DNA from: JBBDRJ01 sp963766295 | GTDB lineage: Bacteria; Actinomycetota; JAICYB01 | NCBI GenBank assembly: GCA_963766295.1 | Contig: CAVXYW010000001.1 | Coordinates: 310,001 to 374,000 of the forward strand | Direction of reading: 5' to 3' | Length of the DNA stretch: 64,000 nt | Part shown: piece after piece, positions 1 to 8,938 of the stretch | Position numbering within the stretch: the first letter of the stretch is position 1 | Layout of the letters: the number at the start of each line of letters is the position of its first letter | Program-made: the position numbers and the translations under genes | The notes under the pieces: generated by a model | What the model was told of the DNA's origin: nothing | The model's input: the letters and a program-made list of their open reading frames with translations, nothing else | Database searches by the model: none

Positions 1-951
1 TCCGCGTACGGGAGCCCCGCTCTGTCGGCGTAACCCTGAGCCGCCGCGGTTGCGCATTGCGGCACCGGGATAACGATGTCTGTGCCTTCGGGAGGAGGCG
101 CCTCGTCGGCCAGCTGCTTGCCCATCGCTCGCCGCACCGAGTAAACGCTGCGGCCGAAAAGCGTCGAGTCCGGTCGAGCGAAGTACACGAACTCGAAAAC
201 GCACAGGCGGGGCGTCGGTTCCGAAAGCTGGTGGCTGCGCAGCTGGCCGTCCTCATCGACGACGACGAGCTCACCTGGTTCGACGTCGCGGATGAAGTCG
301 GCGCCGATGATGTCGAGGGCGCACGTCTCGGAGGCGAACACCCAGCCGCCGGTCGATGTGCGTCCGATCACCAAGGGACGTACTCCGTGCGGATCGCGAA
401 TCGCCATGACGCGCTTCTCGTCCATTGCCGTTATCGAGTACGCGCCTTTCAGCTTCGGCACCACGCGCTTCCAGGCCTCGACGAGATCGGGCGTGTCCTG
501 CTGCGCAAGCAACGCGCAGATCAAGTGCGAGTCGGTAGTCGATTGGAGAAAGATGTCGAGCCTCGGCGAGTTCCTTGGCGATGTCGATCGGATTGACGAG
601 GTTCCCGTTGTGCCCCAGTGCTATGCCTGTGCCGTCCGCACGCGTCATGAACGCAGGCTGCGCGTTCTCGATCATCCCGGACGACCCGGTAGTCGAATAA
701 CGGACGTGACCGATCGCGAGGTGCCCGGCCAGTCCGTCCAGAACCTTCTCGTCGAATACCTGGTTGACCAGACCTAGGTTGGAATAGACAAGGACGTCCT
801 CGCCGTCGCCGACCGCTATGCCGGCCGACTCCTGGCCGCGGTGCTGAAGAGCGTAGAGGCCGAAATAGGTGAGCTGGCCTACGTCTTCACCCGGTGCATA
901 TACGGCGAAAACACCGCACTCTTCGCCGGGTTTGTCGAACGGCGTGGTCAT
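1..951 (-). CDS. purF: Amidophosphoribosyltransferase, partial and frameshifted
   Basis: First committed enzyme of purine synthesis: it moves the glutamine amide onto PRPP to give phosphoribosylamine. The N-terminus has EECGVF with Cys12 after an 11-residue propeptide, as in PurF types that are cleaved to expose a catalytic Cys1. HRGQESAG, GHVRYSTTG and GHNGNLVN of the Ntn glutaminase domain follow. The frame breaks near 543-544, where removing one T:A pair restores STTDSHLI, and the corrected frame then runs to the window edge (reaching VIPVP and AQGYADRAGLPYA). The C-terminal PRPP-binding part lies outside the window. It is the last visible gene of the purC-S-Q-L-lipoprotein-F run, about 106 bp after the lipoprotein. 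The single indel in an otherwise conserved frame suggests a sequence error. Family identity is secure. Confidence 0.93.
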
Positions 952-1057
952 GGTCGGCCCCTGGACAGATCTCGTCGTTCGCTGGACAAGGTCAGTCTAT
1001 CCGGCGATCCCCGTCTGTTCGAAGTCTTTGCGCCTCCGCTGCGCTTCGGCGGGGCTT

Positions 1058-1807
1058 TCATCGGCGAACGTCGTCTGGTTGGACGACCTGACCGGGGAGC
1101 CTCAGCTCCCTAGGCTCCACGACTCTGGACAGGGACACGAGCTCGACCAGGCTCTCGGTGGCCGAACCGCCGCCGTCGGTGTCGGACAAATTGGTCCTGC
1201 GGCCCCTGAGAAGGATCCCATCCTCGGCGTAGCAGAGCTCGAAGCGGAACCTCTCGGTAGCCACGGTCGCCTGAGGCGACGTGGTCGATCCATCACCGGA
1301 CGGAACGGCTTCGAAGCACTGCCCTTCTTCACCTTGGACGCGAACTGGACGGGCGGTCTCGCGCACCGAGCTGAAAGCGCCCTCCTCTTGGGGCACGTCG
1401 AAGAAAGCGTCGAGTTGCGCGTTACCAAAGGTGCCGCTGGCGACCGGATCGGCAAGACATTTCACTCCGACGTCGGGGTAGGTCGTACACGCGAAGTCTC
1501 CGTCCGCGTTGCGAACGAACCAGCTGGTGAGCGTGATGGGATCCCCGGTTTCGGGCCTGGTGGTCGTGTCGAGCTTGCGGAGCGAAACCGGCGGATCCTG
1601 AACGATCTCCATGCGAGTGGTTACTGCACCGGCGAGCTGGCCGGTAACGGTGAAGCGGTAGATGGCGGCGTAGGTTGCATCCGTCGATGCCGACGAGAGC
1701 TTGGAGAGCTCAGCCGCCGCTCCTCCTTGCGAAGAGCTTCCGAAGAAGCAGGACGAACAGAGAACGGCAAGAAGAACCAAAACCCCCATCCTGCGTGGTT
1801 GCATCAT
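1058..1807 (-). CDS. Hypothetical lipoprotein inside the pur operon
   Basis: A 249-residue secreted protein of unknown function. A basic N-terminus and hydrophobic stretch (residues 7-17) end in a Cys at position 20 (LCSSC), which reads as a lipoprotein signal, so it is probably anchored on the outer face of the membrane. The mature part is Ser/Thr-rich, has scattered Cys residues (DFACTTYPDVGVKCL; GQCFEAVP; LCYAEDG) and alternates like a beta-rich fold; it loosely recalls actinobacterial LppX/LprG-type lipoproteins, but I cannot assign a family. It starts 4 bp after the purL stop and precedes purF by 106 bp, so it is probably co-transcribed with purine genes. No catalytic motif was seen. Why a surface lipoprotein sits here is unknown. 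Confidence 0.75.
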   Translation of the reverse strand: MMQPRRMGVLVLLAVLCSSCFFGSSSQGGAAAELSKLSSASTDATYAAIYRFTVTGQLAGAVTTRMEIVQDPPVSLRKLDTTTRPETGDPITLTSWFVRNADGDFACTTYPDVGVKCLADPVASGTFGNAQLDAFFDVPQEEGAFSSVRETARPVRVQGEEGQCFEAVPSGDGSTTSPQATVATERFRFELCYAEDGILLRGRRTNLSDTDGGGSATESLVELVSLSRVVEPRELRLPGQVVQPDDVRR

Positions 1808-1811
1808 CAGC

Positions 1812-4005
1812 TCAGCGTTCCATCAGAGCCGGGATCGCTGTATCGAACACTTCACTGAGTCCGACGACCGGGACACCCATCACTTTGTCAACTATGAGGT
1901 CGTCGCCTTCCATGCGGCCGATCACTCGAGCGGTTACTCCCAGCTTCGATGCTTGCTTGAGCAGCTCCTCAGCCTCACCGTCCGTGCAAGTGATCAGCGC
2001 ACGCGCCGTCGATTCTCCGAAGAGCTCCCACAGCGGTTCGGCATCCAGCGCTACCCGAACTCCGCAAGCCGACCGGATGCTCATCTCTGCCAGGGCGACC
2101 GCCAGCCCACCTTCCGATAGATCGCACGCGTGGCCCCCGAGTCCCGGGGTAGCGAGGAGCTTGGTCAATGCCACTTCGTTTCCAAGATCGAGCGAAGGTG
2201 CGCGTCCCGCGATCGTGTCGTGGATCACCGCGAGAGCCTCGCTGCCGCCGAGTTCGGGCTTGCTCTCACCGAGCAGGACCACCGCGTCGCCTTCGCGCGC
2301 CGCCGCCGGGCGGTGCGCGTAAACGTCGTCGAGCACACCGAGCATCCCGACGATCGCCGTTGGGTGCACGGCTCCCGACGGCGACTCGTTGTAGAACGAC
2401 ACGTTGCCGCCGGTGACGGGAATCCCGAAGGCGCGGCAAGCGTCTGCGATCCCGCGGACGCTTGCCGCGAAGTCACCCATCACCTCCGGACGCTCCGGGG
2501 AGCCGAAGTTCAAGCAGTTCGTGATCGCCAGCGGACGGGCACCGAAACACGCAACGTTCCGCGCCGACTCGCACACCGCGAGCGCACCGCCTATGTAGGG
2601 GTCGAGGGAACCGATCCGTCCCGGTCCATCGGTGGCAAGCGCGATCCCAGGTTGGCGCTCCTCACCGCGCTTACTCTCGGGCAGGCGCAGAACCGCGGCG
2701 TTTGCACCGGGGCCAACGAGTGCGTTGAGACGCACCATGTGGTCGTACTGCCGCCAGATCCACGCCTTCGAAGCGATCGATGGCGAAGCGAGCAGCCGCA
2801 TGAGGATCTCTTCCGTGTCGGGCCAGGAGAGCTCGAGGGGATCGAGCGAATGGAGCTTCGAACGATCGCGCTGCTACGACCGGACGCTCGTACAAAGGAC
2901 CGTCCGCGAGCGAGGCCGCAGGGATGTCCGAAAGCTGCCGGCCTTTTCCGCGCAGAACGAGTCGTCCGCCGTCCGAGTAGCGCGCGACGACAGTTGCGTC
3001 GAGGCCCCATTTCTCGCAGACGGCGATCGCGGCATCGATTCGATCGGGCGCGATGCACGCGAGCATCCGTTCCTGGGACTCCGACATGCATATCTCCCAC
3101 GCTTCCATGTCGCCCTCACGGAGCGGAACGTCGTCGAGGTTTCCGTCCACACCGAGTCCGCCGGCCGCAGCAGTTTCCGACAGCGCGCACGTGATGCCGG
3201 CCGCGCCGAGGTCCTGCATGCCCGTAAGCAAGCCATCGCGCTTCAGCTCGAGGCACGCTTCGATGAGCAGCTTCTCCGTGAACGGGTCGCCCACCTGAAC
3301 AGACGGGCGCTTGGCTTCCGCACCTTCTTCGAACTCCTGCGAAGCCAGGATCGATGCGCCGCCGATCCCGTCCCGGCCAGTTTTGGATCCTATGAGCAGC
3401 GCCAGATCTCCGGCGCCCGAAGGAGAAGCGCGCAGTGGTTCGTCGTCCTCGAGGATGCCGACACACATCGCGTTGACGAGTGGATTGCCGGAATATGCAG
3501 GATCGAATATCGCTTCGCCGCCGACCGTGGGCAGGCCGAGCGAGTTCCCGTAGGCGGCGATGCCGCGCACGACTCCGTCGAACAGGAATCGGTTGCGCTC
3601 GTCGGACAAAGGACCGAAGCGAAGAGGATCGAGAACAGCTATCGGACGAGCACCCAGCGAAAGGATGTCGCGCACGATCCCGCCGACACCGGTCGCTGCT
3701 CCCTGGAAGGGTTCGACGGCGGACGGGTGGTTGTGCGACTCCATCTTGAAAGCCACGCGCACGCCCGGAGCGACCTGAACGACACCGGCACCCTCGCCCG
3801 GACCGAGCACGACCCACGGCGCATCGGTCGGCAGATCGCGCAGATGGATGCGCGACGACTTGTACGAGCAGTGCTCAGACCACATAACGGAATACATGGC
3901 CAACTCGGTGTGTGTCGGCTCGCGGCCGATCACCTTCTGTATGCGCCCGTACTCCTCGGCGGTCAGACCGAGAGCGGCGTAGAGCGGAGTGGTATCCGTC
4001 GTCAC
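1812..4005 (-). CDS. purL: Phosphoribosylformylglycinamidine synthase subunit PurL (frameshifted)
   Basis: ATP-dependent synthetase subunit that converts FGAR to FGAM with ammonia supplied by PurQ, bridged by PurS. About 730 residues after correction, the normal size for the small PurL type. Visible family blocks include HTELAMYSVMWSEHCSYKSS, ESHNHPSAVEPFQGAATGVG, GGEAIFDP and MQDLGAAGI in the first half, and QYDHMV, LAITNCLNFG, VTGGNVSFYNE and LSEGGLAVALAE in the second. The frame breaks near 2834-2838: dropping one C from a run of four on the coding strand joins the two halves as LELSWPDTEEILMRLL. ATG at 4005 overlaps the purQ stop by 4 bp (ATGA), so translation is probably coupled. The break is probably an assembly error. 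Confidence 0.94.
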
Positions 4006-4664
4006 GCGAGAGCCGCTAGGCGGCAGGACTCGACGAGGGAACCCAGCACCAGCCGTCCGTCCTCAGAACCGAGCCACGACTCCGAAGCCCGTTCAGGGTG
4101 AGGCATCATGCCGACCACGTTTCCGGCGTCGTTGGCCACACCGGCAGCGTCGCGCCACGCGCCGTTGGGGTTGTCCCGGTAGCGGAAGACGATCCTCGGT
4201 TCGCAGCCCTCGGGCGGCGTGAAGTTCCCCTCGTAGTGATTGATGGGAATCCGGAGCGTCTGTCCGGGCTGGCATGCACGCGTGGCGATCGTGTCCGTAT
4301 CGACGACCTCCAGGTCCGTCCACATACAAAGGAATCGAAGCCCCTCGTTGCGGCGAAGGGCGCCGGGCACGAGCCCCGCCTCAGCCAGTATCTGGAACCC
4401 GTTGCAGATCCCGAGTACGGGAGCCCCGCTAGCAGCCAGCGAGTTGACCGCTTCCATCACCGCCGAGAACCGGGCTATCGCGCCGGTCCTCAGATAGTCA
4501 CCGTGAGCGAACCCTCCGGGAAGGACGACGGCATCGGCGCCCCTGAGGCTGTCGTCGCCGTGCCATGCGTAATCGGCGTCGGCTCCCTCGCGGCGCAGCG
4601 CGTAGACGACGTCCTGCTCGCAGTTGGAGCCGGGGAAGACGACGACAGCGACGTTGGGCTTCAA
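4002..4664 (-). CDS. purQ: FGAM synthase glutaminase subunit PurQ
   Basis: Class I glutamine amidotransferase subunit that makes ammonia for PurL. The chosen start is TTG at 4664, which overlaps the purS stop (TTGA) and puts the conserved VAVVVFPGSNCEQD at the N-terminus; a longer frame begins at 4730 inside purS and gives an unlikely extension. The product is 220 residues. Nucleophile Cys is in GICNGFQIL, with GGFAHGDYLRTGA near residue 45 and the His-x-Glu of MMPHPERA close to the C-terminus. It sits in the tight purS-purQ-purL order seen in Gram-positive bacteria, overlapping both neighbours. Confidence 0.94.
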   Translation of the reverse strand: MKPNVAVVVFPGSNCEQDVVYALRREGADADYAWHGDDSLRGADAVVLPGGFAHGDYLRTGAIARFSAVMEAVNSLAASGAPVLGICNGFQILAEAGLVPGALRRNEGLRFLCMWTDLEVVDTDTIATRACQPGQTLRIPINHYEGNFTPPEGCEPRIVFRYRDNPNGAWRDAAGVANDAGNVVGMMPHPERASESWLGSEDGRLVLGSLVESCRLAALA

Positions 4665-4942
4665 GCGTCGACGGGCTCGACCGTCACCGTGTAGCTCTCG
4701 ATAACCGTGTTCGCGAGGAAGCGCTCGCACATCTGCTCGACCTGCTCCTTCAGCGCTTCGATCGAAGCTCCCTCGACGAGCAGCTCCAGGTGCTTGCCGA
4801 CGCGAACGCCGGACACGTTCTCCCAGCCCAATGCCGGCAGCGAACGCTCGACGACCTGGCCCTGCACGTCGGAGATGCCGGGCTTGAGCATCACGTCGAT
4901 GCGGGCGACGGCTTTCACGCGCGAACCGTTGGACGAGGTCAT
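4661..4942 (-). CDS. purS: FGAM synthase subunit PurS
   Basis: A 93-residue small subunit that dimerises and channels ammonia between PurQ and PurL. The KPGISDVQGQVVERSL and ENVSGVRVGKHLEL segments are typical of PurS, and the ending resembles the usual NTVIESY block. It overlaps the purC stop (ATGA) upstream and the purQ TTG downstream, so purC-S-Q-L are translationally coupled. Presence of a separate PurS means the pathway uses the three-part FGAM synthase rather than the single large PurL of enterobacteria. Confidence 0.93.
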   Translation of the reverse strand: MTSSNGSRVKAVARIDVMLKPGISDVQGQVVERSLPALGWENVSGVRVGKHLELLVEGASIEALKEQVEQMCERFLANTVIESYTVTVEPVDA

Positions 4943-5844
4943 GACGCCTGCTTCATGTACTCGTCGAACGATTTACCGGTGATGCGCTCGTAGGCTTCGC
5001 GGTAACGCGAGCGCGTGCCCTCGACGACATCGTCGGGAAGCTCCGGCCCCGGATAGTCCTTGTTCCAGTTCACGGTCTCCGCGTAATCGCGCACGAACTG
5101 CTTGTCGAAGGACGGAGGATTGGTGCCCGGCTCCCATTCGTCGGCCGGCCAATACCTCGATGAGTCGGGAGTGAACGCTTCGTCGCAAAGCGTCAGCTCG
5201 CCATCGACCAGACCGAACTCGAACTTCGTGTCGGCCAGGATGATTCCTTTGGTAGCGGCGTAATCGCGGGCGTCCTCGTACAGGCGGATCGAGAGGTCGG
5301 CGATGCGATCGACGAGTGCACTGTCGCCGACGATCTCCTTGGCCTGCACCACTGAGATGTTTTCGTCGTGTCCGGTCGATGCCTTGGTGGACGGAGTGAA
5401 AAGAGGCTCGGGCAGCTGCTGAGCTTCGAGCAGACCCTCCGGAAGCTTGTAGCCGCATACTTCGCCGGTCCTCTGGTAGTCCTTCCACCCGGTTCCGGTT
5501 ATGTAGCCCCGGACGACACACTCCAGGTTCACGATCTCCGCCTTGTGCGTGAGCAAGGAGCGCCCGGCGACTTCAGGAGCTCGAGCCCCTTCCGGGAAGG
5601 CGCTCGAGCGCCATTCGACCAGATGGTTAGGGACGATCTGCGCCGTCCGGTCGAACCAGAACACCGACAGACCGGACAGCACGGCTCCCTTGTCCGGGAT
5701 CGGAGTAGGCAGGACGACGTCGAAAACCGATATCCGGTCGGTCGCGACCATAAGCAGGTGCTCCCCGGCGTCGAACATCTCGCGGACCTTGCCTGAGGCG
5801 ACGCGGGGGAGGTCGAGCGCGATATCCGAGAGCGCGACCGTCAC
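4939..5844 (-). CDS. purC: SAICAR synthase
   Basis: Ligates aspartate to CAIR with ATP to give SAICAR. The 301 residues contain SGKVREMFDAGEHLLMVATD near residues 17-36, GSGWK-type sequence as ITGTGWKDYQ, the substrate loop SSKASTGHDEN-like STKASTGHDENIS, and LADTKFEFG. The length and motifs match the longer actinobacterial/eukaryotic-like PurC form. It is the first gene of the purC-S-Q-L-lipoprotein-F run; only 54 bp separate it from the divergent cyclase at 5899, so both promoters must lie in or near that gap. No obvious operator was seen there. Confidence 0.94.
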   Translation of the reverse strand: MTVALSDIALDLPRVASGKVREMFDAGEHLLMVATDRISVFDVVLPTPIPDKGAVLSGLSVFWFDRTAQIVPNHLVEWRSSAFPEGARAPEVAGRSLLTHKAEIVNLECVVRGYITGTGWKDYQRTGEVCGYKLPEGLLEAQQLPEPLFTPSTKASTGHDENISVVQAKEIVGDSALVDRIADLSIRLYEDARDYAATKGIILADTKFEFGLVDGELTLCDEAFTPDSSRYWPADEWEPGTNPPSFDKQFVRDYAETVNWNKDYPGPELPDDVVEGTRSRYREAYERITGKSFDEYMKQAS

Positions 5845-5898
5845 GTCCCGAGACTATCCGAGAGGCACGACGGACGAGCAGGGCGAGAAGATAGGGGT

Positions 5899-7218
5899 GT
5901 GCAGCCTCCGGACACCCGGTACGCAAAGTCGGGCGACCTTCATATCGCGTACCAGGTGTTCGGAGATGGCCGGATAGACCTCGTCTTCGTTCCGAGTTGG
6001 TACAGCCATGTCGAGGCCATCTGGGAGTGGCCCGAAGCGGAAGCTTTCCTCCACCGCCTCGCCTCGTTCAGTCGCGTAATCATCTTCGACCAGCGCGGTA
6101 CAGGGATGTCGGATCCCATCCCGCTAACCGATCCGCCAACCCTCGAAGTGCGCATGGACGACATTGGCGCTGTGATGGAGGCAGCAAACTCAGAGAAGGC
6201 TGCCGTATTGGCCTATGGCTACGCGGGACCACTCGGCGCGCTCTTCGCAGCAACACACCCAGAGCGCACGAGCTCGCTCGTACTCTCGAACACCGCTGCC
6301 TGCTTCATACGAACCCCCGATTATCCGATCGGAGTGCCTGCTCATTACGGGGCAGCCGCCAACGAACGGGCCAAAACAAACTGGGGGCGACTGGAAGGTC
6401 AGGACGCCGACAAGTACAGCGATCGGGAACGCAAAATAATAGCCAGGTATCAGCGGATGGCGATGAGCCCGGCTACAGCCGTCGCCGTCCAAAGTATGAA
6501 TTTCGCCGTCGACGTACGGGATGTCCTACCGAGCATCGGAGTACCCACGCTCGTTCTGCATAAAGCCGACAACCCTCAGATACGTGCGAACGGTGGCCGT
6601 TTCCTTGCAGAGCGCATCGCTGGTGCCCGATTCGTCGAGCTACCTGGAGACGACACGATGTGGATGAACAATTCCGCGGCGACGCTCGATGAGATCGAAG
6701 AGTTCCTCACCGGGACGCAGCCTGCACCGAGCTCCCGGCGCGTCCTGTCGACTGTGCTCTTCACTGACATCGTCGGGTCTACGGAGGGCGCAGCCGAAGC
6801 CGGTGACCACCGCTGGGTCGAGAAACTCAAGGTCCACGATGCGCTCGTCCTCCGGCAAATAGAGCGACACGACGGCCGACTCATCCAGATCGAAGGGGAC
6901 GGCGTCTTAGCGACGTTCGATGGTCCCGCTCGAGGGATCCGCTGCGCGATAGCAATCCGAGATGCGATCCGCGGTCTGGGTCTGGAGGTAAGAGCCGGGC
7001 TCCACACCGGCGAGATTGAATTGCTCGATGACGACATTGCCGGTATCGCCGTCCACATCGGCAAACGTGTGTCGTCGCTCGCCATCGCCGGTGAGGTGAT
7101 GGTCTCGAGCACCGTTAAGGATCTCGTGGTCGGTTCCGGTATCGATTTCGACGATCGTGGCTACCACGAACTTAAGGGCGTGCCCGGCGAGTGGCGGATC
7201 TACGCCGTTTCCGAATGA
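5899..7218 (+). CDS. Alpha/beta-hydrolase-like domain fused to class III adenylate/guanylate cyclase
   Basis: A 439-residue soluble protein with an alpha/beta-hydrolase fold (about 1-270) and a class III nucleotide cyclase domain (about 280-439). This fusion is common in actinobacteria. The cyclase has FTDIVGS (metal Asp, about residue 290) and IEGDGVLATFD (second metal Asp), followed by RAGLHTGE and HIGKRV, so cAMP or cGMP synthesis is plausible. The hydrolase half looks dead: where the nucleophile elbow should read GxSxGGP it reads AYGYAGP (Ser replaced by Gly), and the catalytic His expected in LPGxDH is Thr (LPGDDTMW). It probably acts as a ligand-binding sensor. Start is GTG at 5899; the stop overlaps the next gene (ATGA). 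Confidence 0.85.
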   Translation: MQPPDTRYAKSGDLHIAYQVFGDGRIDLVFVPSWYSHVEAIWEWPEAEAFLHRLASFSRVIIFDQRGTGMSDPIPLTDPPTLEVRMDDIGAVMEAANSEKAAVLAYGYAGPLGALFAATHPERTSSLVLSNTAACFIRTPDYPIGVPAHYGAAANERAKTNWGRLEGQDADKYSDRERKIIARYQRMAMSPATAVAVQSMNFAVDVRDVLPSIGVPTLVLHKADNPQIRANGGRFLAERIAGARFVELPGDDTMWMNNSAATLDEIEEFLTGTQPAPSSRRVLSTVLFTDIVGSTEGAAEAGDHRWVEKLKVHDALVLRQIERHDGRLIQIEGDGVLATFDGPARGIRCAIAIRDAIRGLGLEVRAGLHTGEIELLDDDIAGIAVHIGKRVSSLAIAGEVMVSSTVKDLVVGSGIDFDDRGYHELKGVPGEWRIYAVSE

Positions 7219-7697
7219 CCAAGCTGCGTCCCGTCGAGATGGACTTCCTCGAGACCGCTCCCATGCGGCTCTCGTTCGAGGCGGTCGTGCTCGCGCCATC
7301 GGATCGCGTGTTCGCCGCGCTCAGCGACCAACCGACGACCTGGACGTGGTTCCCGGGAGTCAAAGGTGAGCCGTATGAAGGACGCGGGCCATACGGCGTG
7401 GGGACCCGACGCACGGTTCGCTCGCTGGGGGTCAGGTACCGAGAGACGATCATGGCTTGGGACTCGCCAAATCGATGGGCCTACCGGGTCGACGAGACAA
7501 CGATGCCGATCGCTAAGGCACTCCTCGAGGAATGGACGACTTCTGCTGCCGGCGAGGGCACGCTGGTTCGCTGGGTCTTCGCTATGGACCCCCGCACAAT
7601 CTTCCGAGTGGCGCGTCCGATATTGCCTTTCGGGATGCGCTTCATGTTCCGGCGCGCAATGCGAAACCTCGGCGTCGCATTGGCAACATCGCGCTGA
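7215..7697 (+). CDS. SRPBCC (START-like) family protein
   Basis: A 160-residue protein with a typical SRPBCC pattern: RLSFEAVVLAPSDRVFAALS at the N-terminus, a TWFPGVKGEPYEG strand pair, and a C-terminal helix (FGMRFMFRRAMRNLGVAL) that would close the hydrophobic pocket. Such proteins bind lipids or small hydrophobic ligands, and some act as cyclases. ATG at 7215 overlaps the cyclase stop, so it is probably made together with the cyclase and might handle the same ligand; this is inference. The upstream in-frame extension to 7191 lies inside the cyclase gene and is not used here. Confidence 0.72.
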   Translation: MTKLRPVEMDFLETAPMRLSFEAVVLAPSDRVFAALSDQPTTWTWFPGVKGEPYEGRGPYGVGTRRTVRSLGVRYRETIMAWDSPNRWAYRVDETTMPIAKALLEEWTTSAAGEGTLVRWVFAMDPRTIFRVARPILPFGMRFMFRRAMRNLGVALATSR

Positions 7698-7775
7698 TGG
7701 GGACGAGCAGCATCAGGTTGGTGGTCACGCGACCGCCGGGAGCATGCTGGTAGCAATCAAACGAGGAGGGAACGG

Positions 7776-8327
7776 ATGGACCCGATCGGCAGGATCGAAA
7801 GCGCGGTGCAGCACGCGTCGAAGATCGTCAACGGGGTAAAGGACGATCAGTACGGAGTTCAAACTCCATGCTCGGAATTCAAAGTGAAGGATCTCCTCAA
7901 CCACGTGATCGGTGGGCTCGAGATGCTTCGCGACGCCGCCTCTGGCGGCAGCCCTGCCATGCCCGACGGCGATCAGTTCGGTGCCGAACCCGGCAAGGAG
8001 TACGACGCGCGCTCGGCGAAGCTGCTCGAAGTACTAAAGGAGCCGGGGACGCTCGACCGTACCTGGAAGATGCCGTTCGGTGAATTGCCGGGCCAAGCGA
8101 TGGCCGGGATCTGCTTCGTAGAAAACGTGACGCACGCTTGGGACCTAGCGAAGGCGACCGGACAGGACACCACCATCCCCGACGACCTCATCGCCGAAGC
8201 CCGGGAAGTGGTTGAACCGATGGAAGCCATGTGGCGCATGCAGGGCGTGTGCGGACCGGTGATTGAGGTGCCCGAGTCGGCATCGGCGACCGACCGTTTC
8301 GCCGGCTTCATGGGGCGCCAGCCTTAG
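7776..8327 (+). CDS. TIGR03086-like metal-binding protein (mycothiol-dependent DinB-like fold)
   Basis: A 183-residue protein of the DinB/MDMPI-N four-helix family that is abundant in actinobacteria. TPCSEFKVKDLLNHVIGG (about residues 30-47) contains the first metal His, and ENVTHAWDLAKATGQD (about 119-134) the His that usually completes the site; the region between is a variable loop. Many relatives use mycothiol as a thiol cofactor, but the substrate is unknown. A strong ribosome site (GAGGAGGGAACGG) precedes ATG 7776. It converges with the HAD gene, the two stops overlapping by 4 bp. It is the last of three plus-strand genes inserted among purine genes. Confidence 0.75.
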   Translation: MDPIGRIESAVQHASKIVNGVKDDQYGVQTPCSEFKVKDLLNHVIGGLEMLRDAASGGSPAMPDGDQFGAEPGKEYDARSAKLLEVLKEPGTLDRTWKMPFGELPGQAMAGICFVENVTHAWDLAKATGQDTTIPDDLIAEAREVVEPMEAMWRMQGVCGPVIEVPESASATDRFAGFMGRQP

Positions 8328-8938
8328 GAGGCTAGTACAGCGTCCCGGATGTCGTTCCAATTGTTGTCCGGGTAGGACAGGAAAGGGATCCCGAGCTCGC
8401 GCGCAGCGAGCTCGTCGTTGCCGTGGTCGCCCACATACAGCGGTGAGTCGCCGGCGAGATCGTTGAGAGCGCCGCGCACCAGATCGGTCTTGGTGCGCGG
8501 GTCCATGTCGTCGTTGCGTGCGTGAAGCACATGGACGTGTTCGGCGAGACCGATGTTGCGCAGGACGACCTTTGCAATGAACTTCGGCTTGATCGTTGCG
8601 ACTCCGATCGAAACTCCCGCCTCCACAAGCTCGGGGATGACGATTTCGGCGCCGGGCATGGGAACAACAAGACTCATGCGCTCGGTGTGCGCGGCTTCGA
8701 ACACGGCGATCGCTTCACGCATGCGCTCGTCGGTGATGCCGAGCTCGGTCAGTACTGAGTGCAAAGGGGGGCCGAGCGCGAACGACAGATCGGAGTCGTG
8801 ACCCAGTTCGATGTCGAACGCGGCACATACGATATGCAGCGACTCGAAGATCGCCGGAGCCGTGTCCGCGATCGTTCCGTCGAGGTCGGAGATCAGTGGG
8901 CCTTGACGCGGAGGCCCTTCCATTGCTCCGTGAGGCAC
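8324..8938 (-). CDS. HAD-family hydrolase (phosphoglycolate-phosphatase-like)
   Basis: A 204-residue phosphatase of the haloacid dehalogenase superfamily. Motif I is SDLDGTIADTAP (residues 17-28, with nucleophile Asp), motif II lies around VATIKPK, and motif III/IV is YVGDHGNDELAARELGIP. The cap is a small helical domain. In relatives the substrate is a phosphoglycolate or nucleotide monophosphate. GTG at 8938 follows directly on the purB stop, so it is probably translated with purB; an ATG at 8923 is an alternative start. A nucleotide phosphatase role is possible from context but not shown. Confidence 0.82.
   Translation of the reverse strand: MPHGAMEGPPRQGPLISDLDGTIADTAPAIFESLHIVCAAFDIELGHDSDLSFALGPPLHSVLTELGITDERMREAIAVFEAAHTERMSLVVPMPGAEIVIPELVEAGVSIGVATIKPKFIAKVVLRNIGLAEHVHVLHARNDDMDPRTKTDLVRGALNDLAGDSPLYVGDHGNDELAARELGIPFLSYPDNNWNDIRDAVLAS

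Noticed and set aside
2632..4101. Long open frame on the plus strand opposite purL
   Set aside because: It is antisense to a gene with full PurL motifs and shows no family pattern; GC-rich third positions make long antisense frames common.
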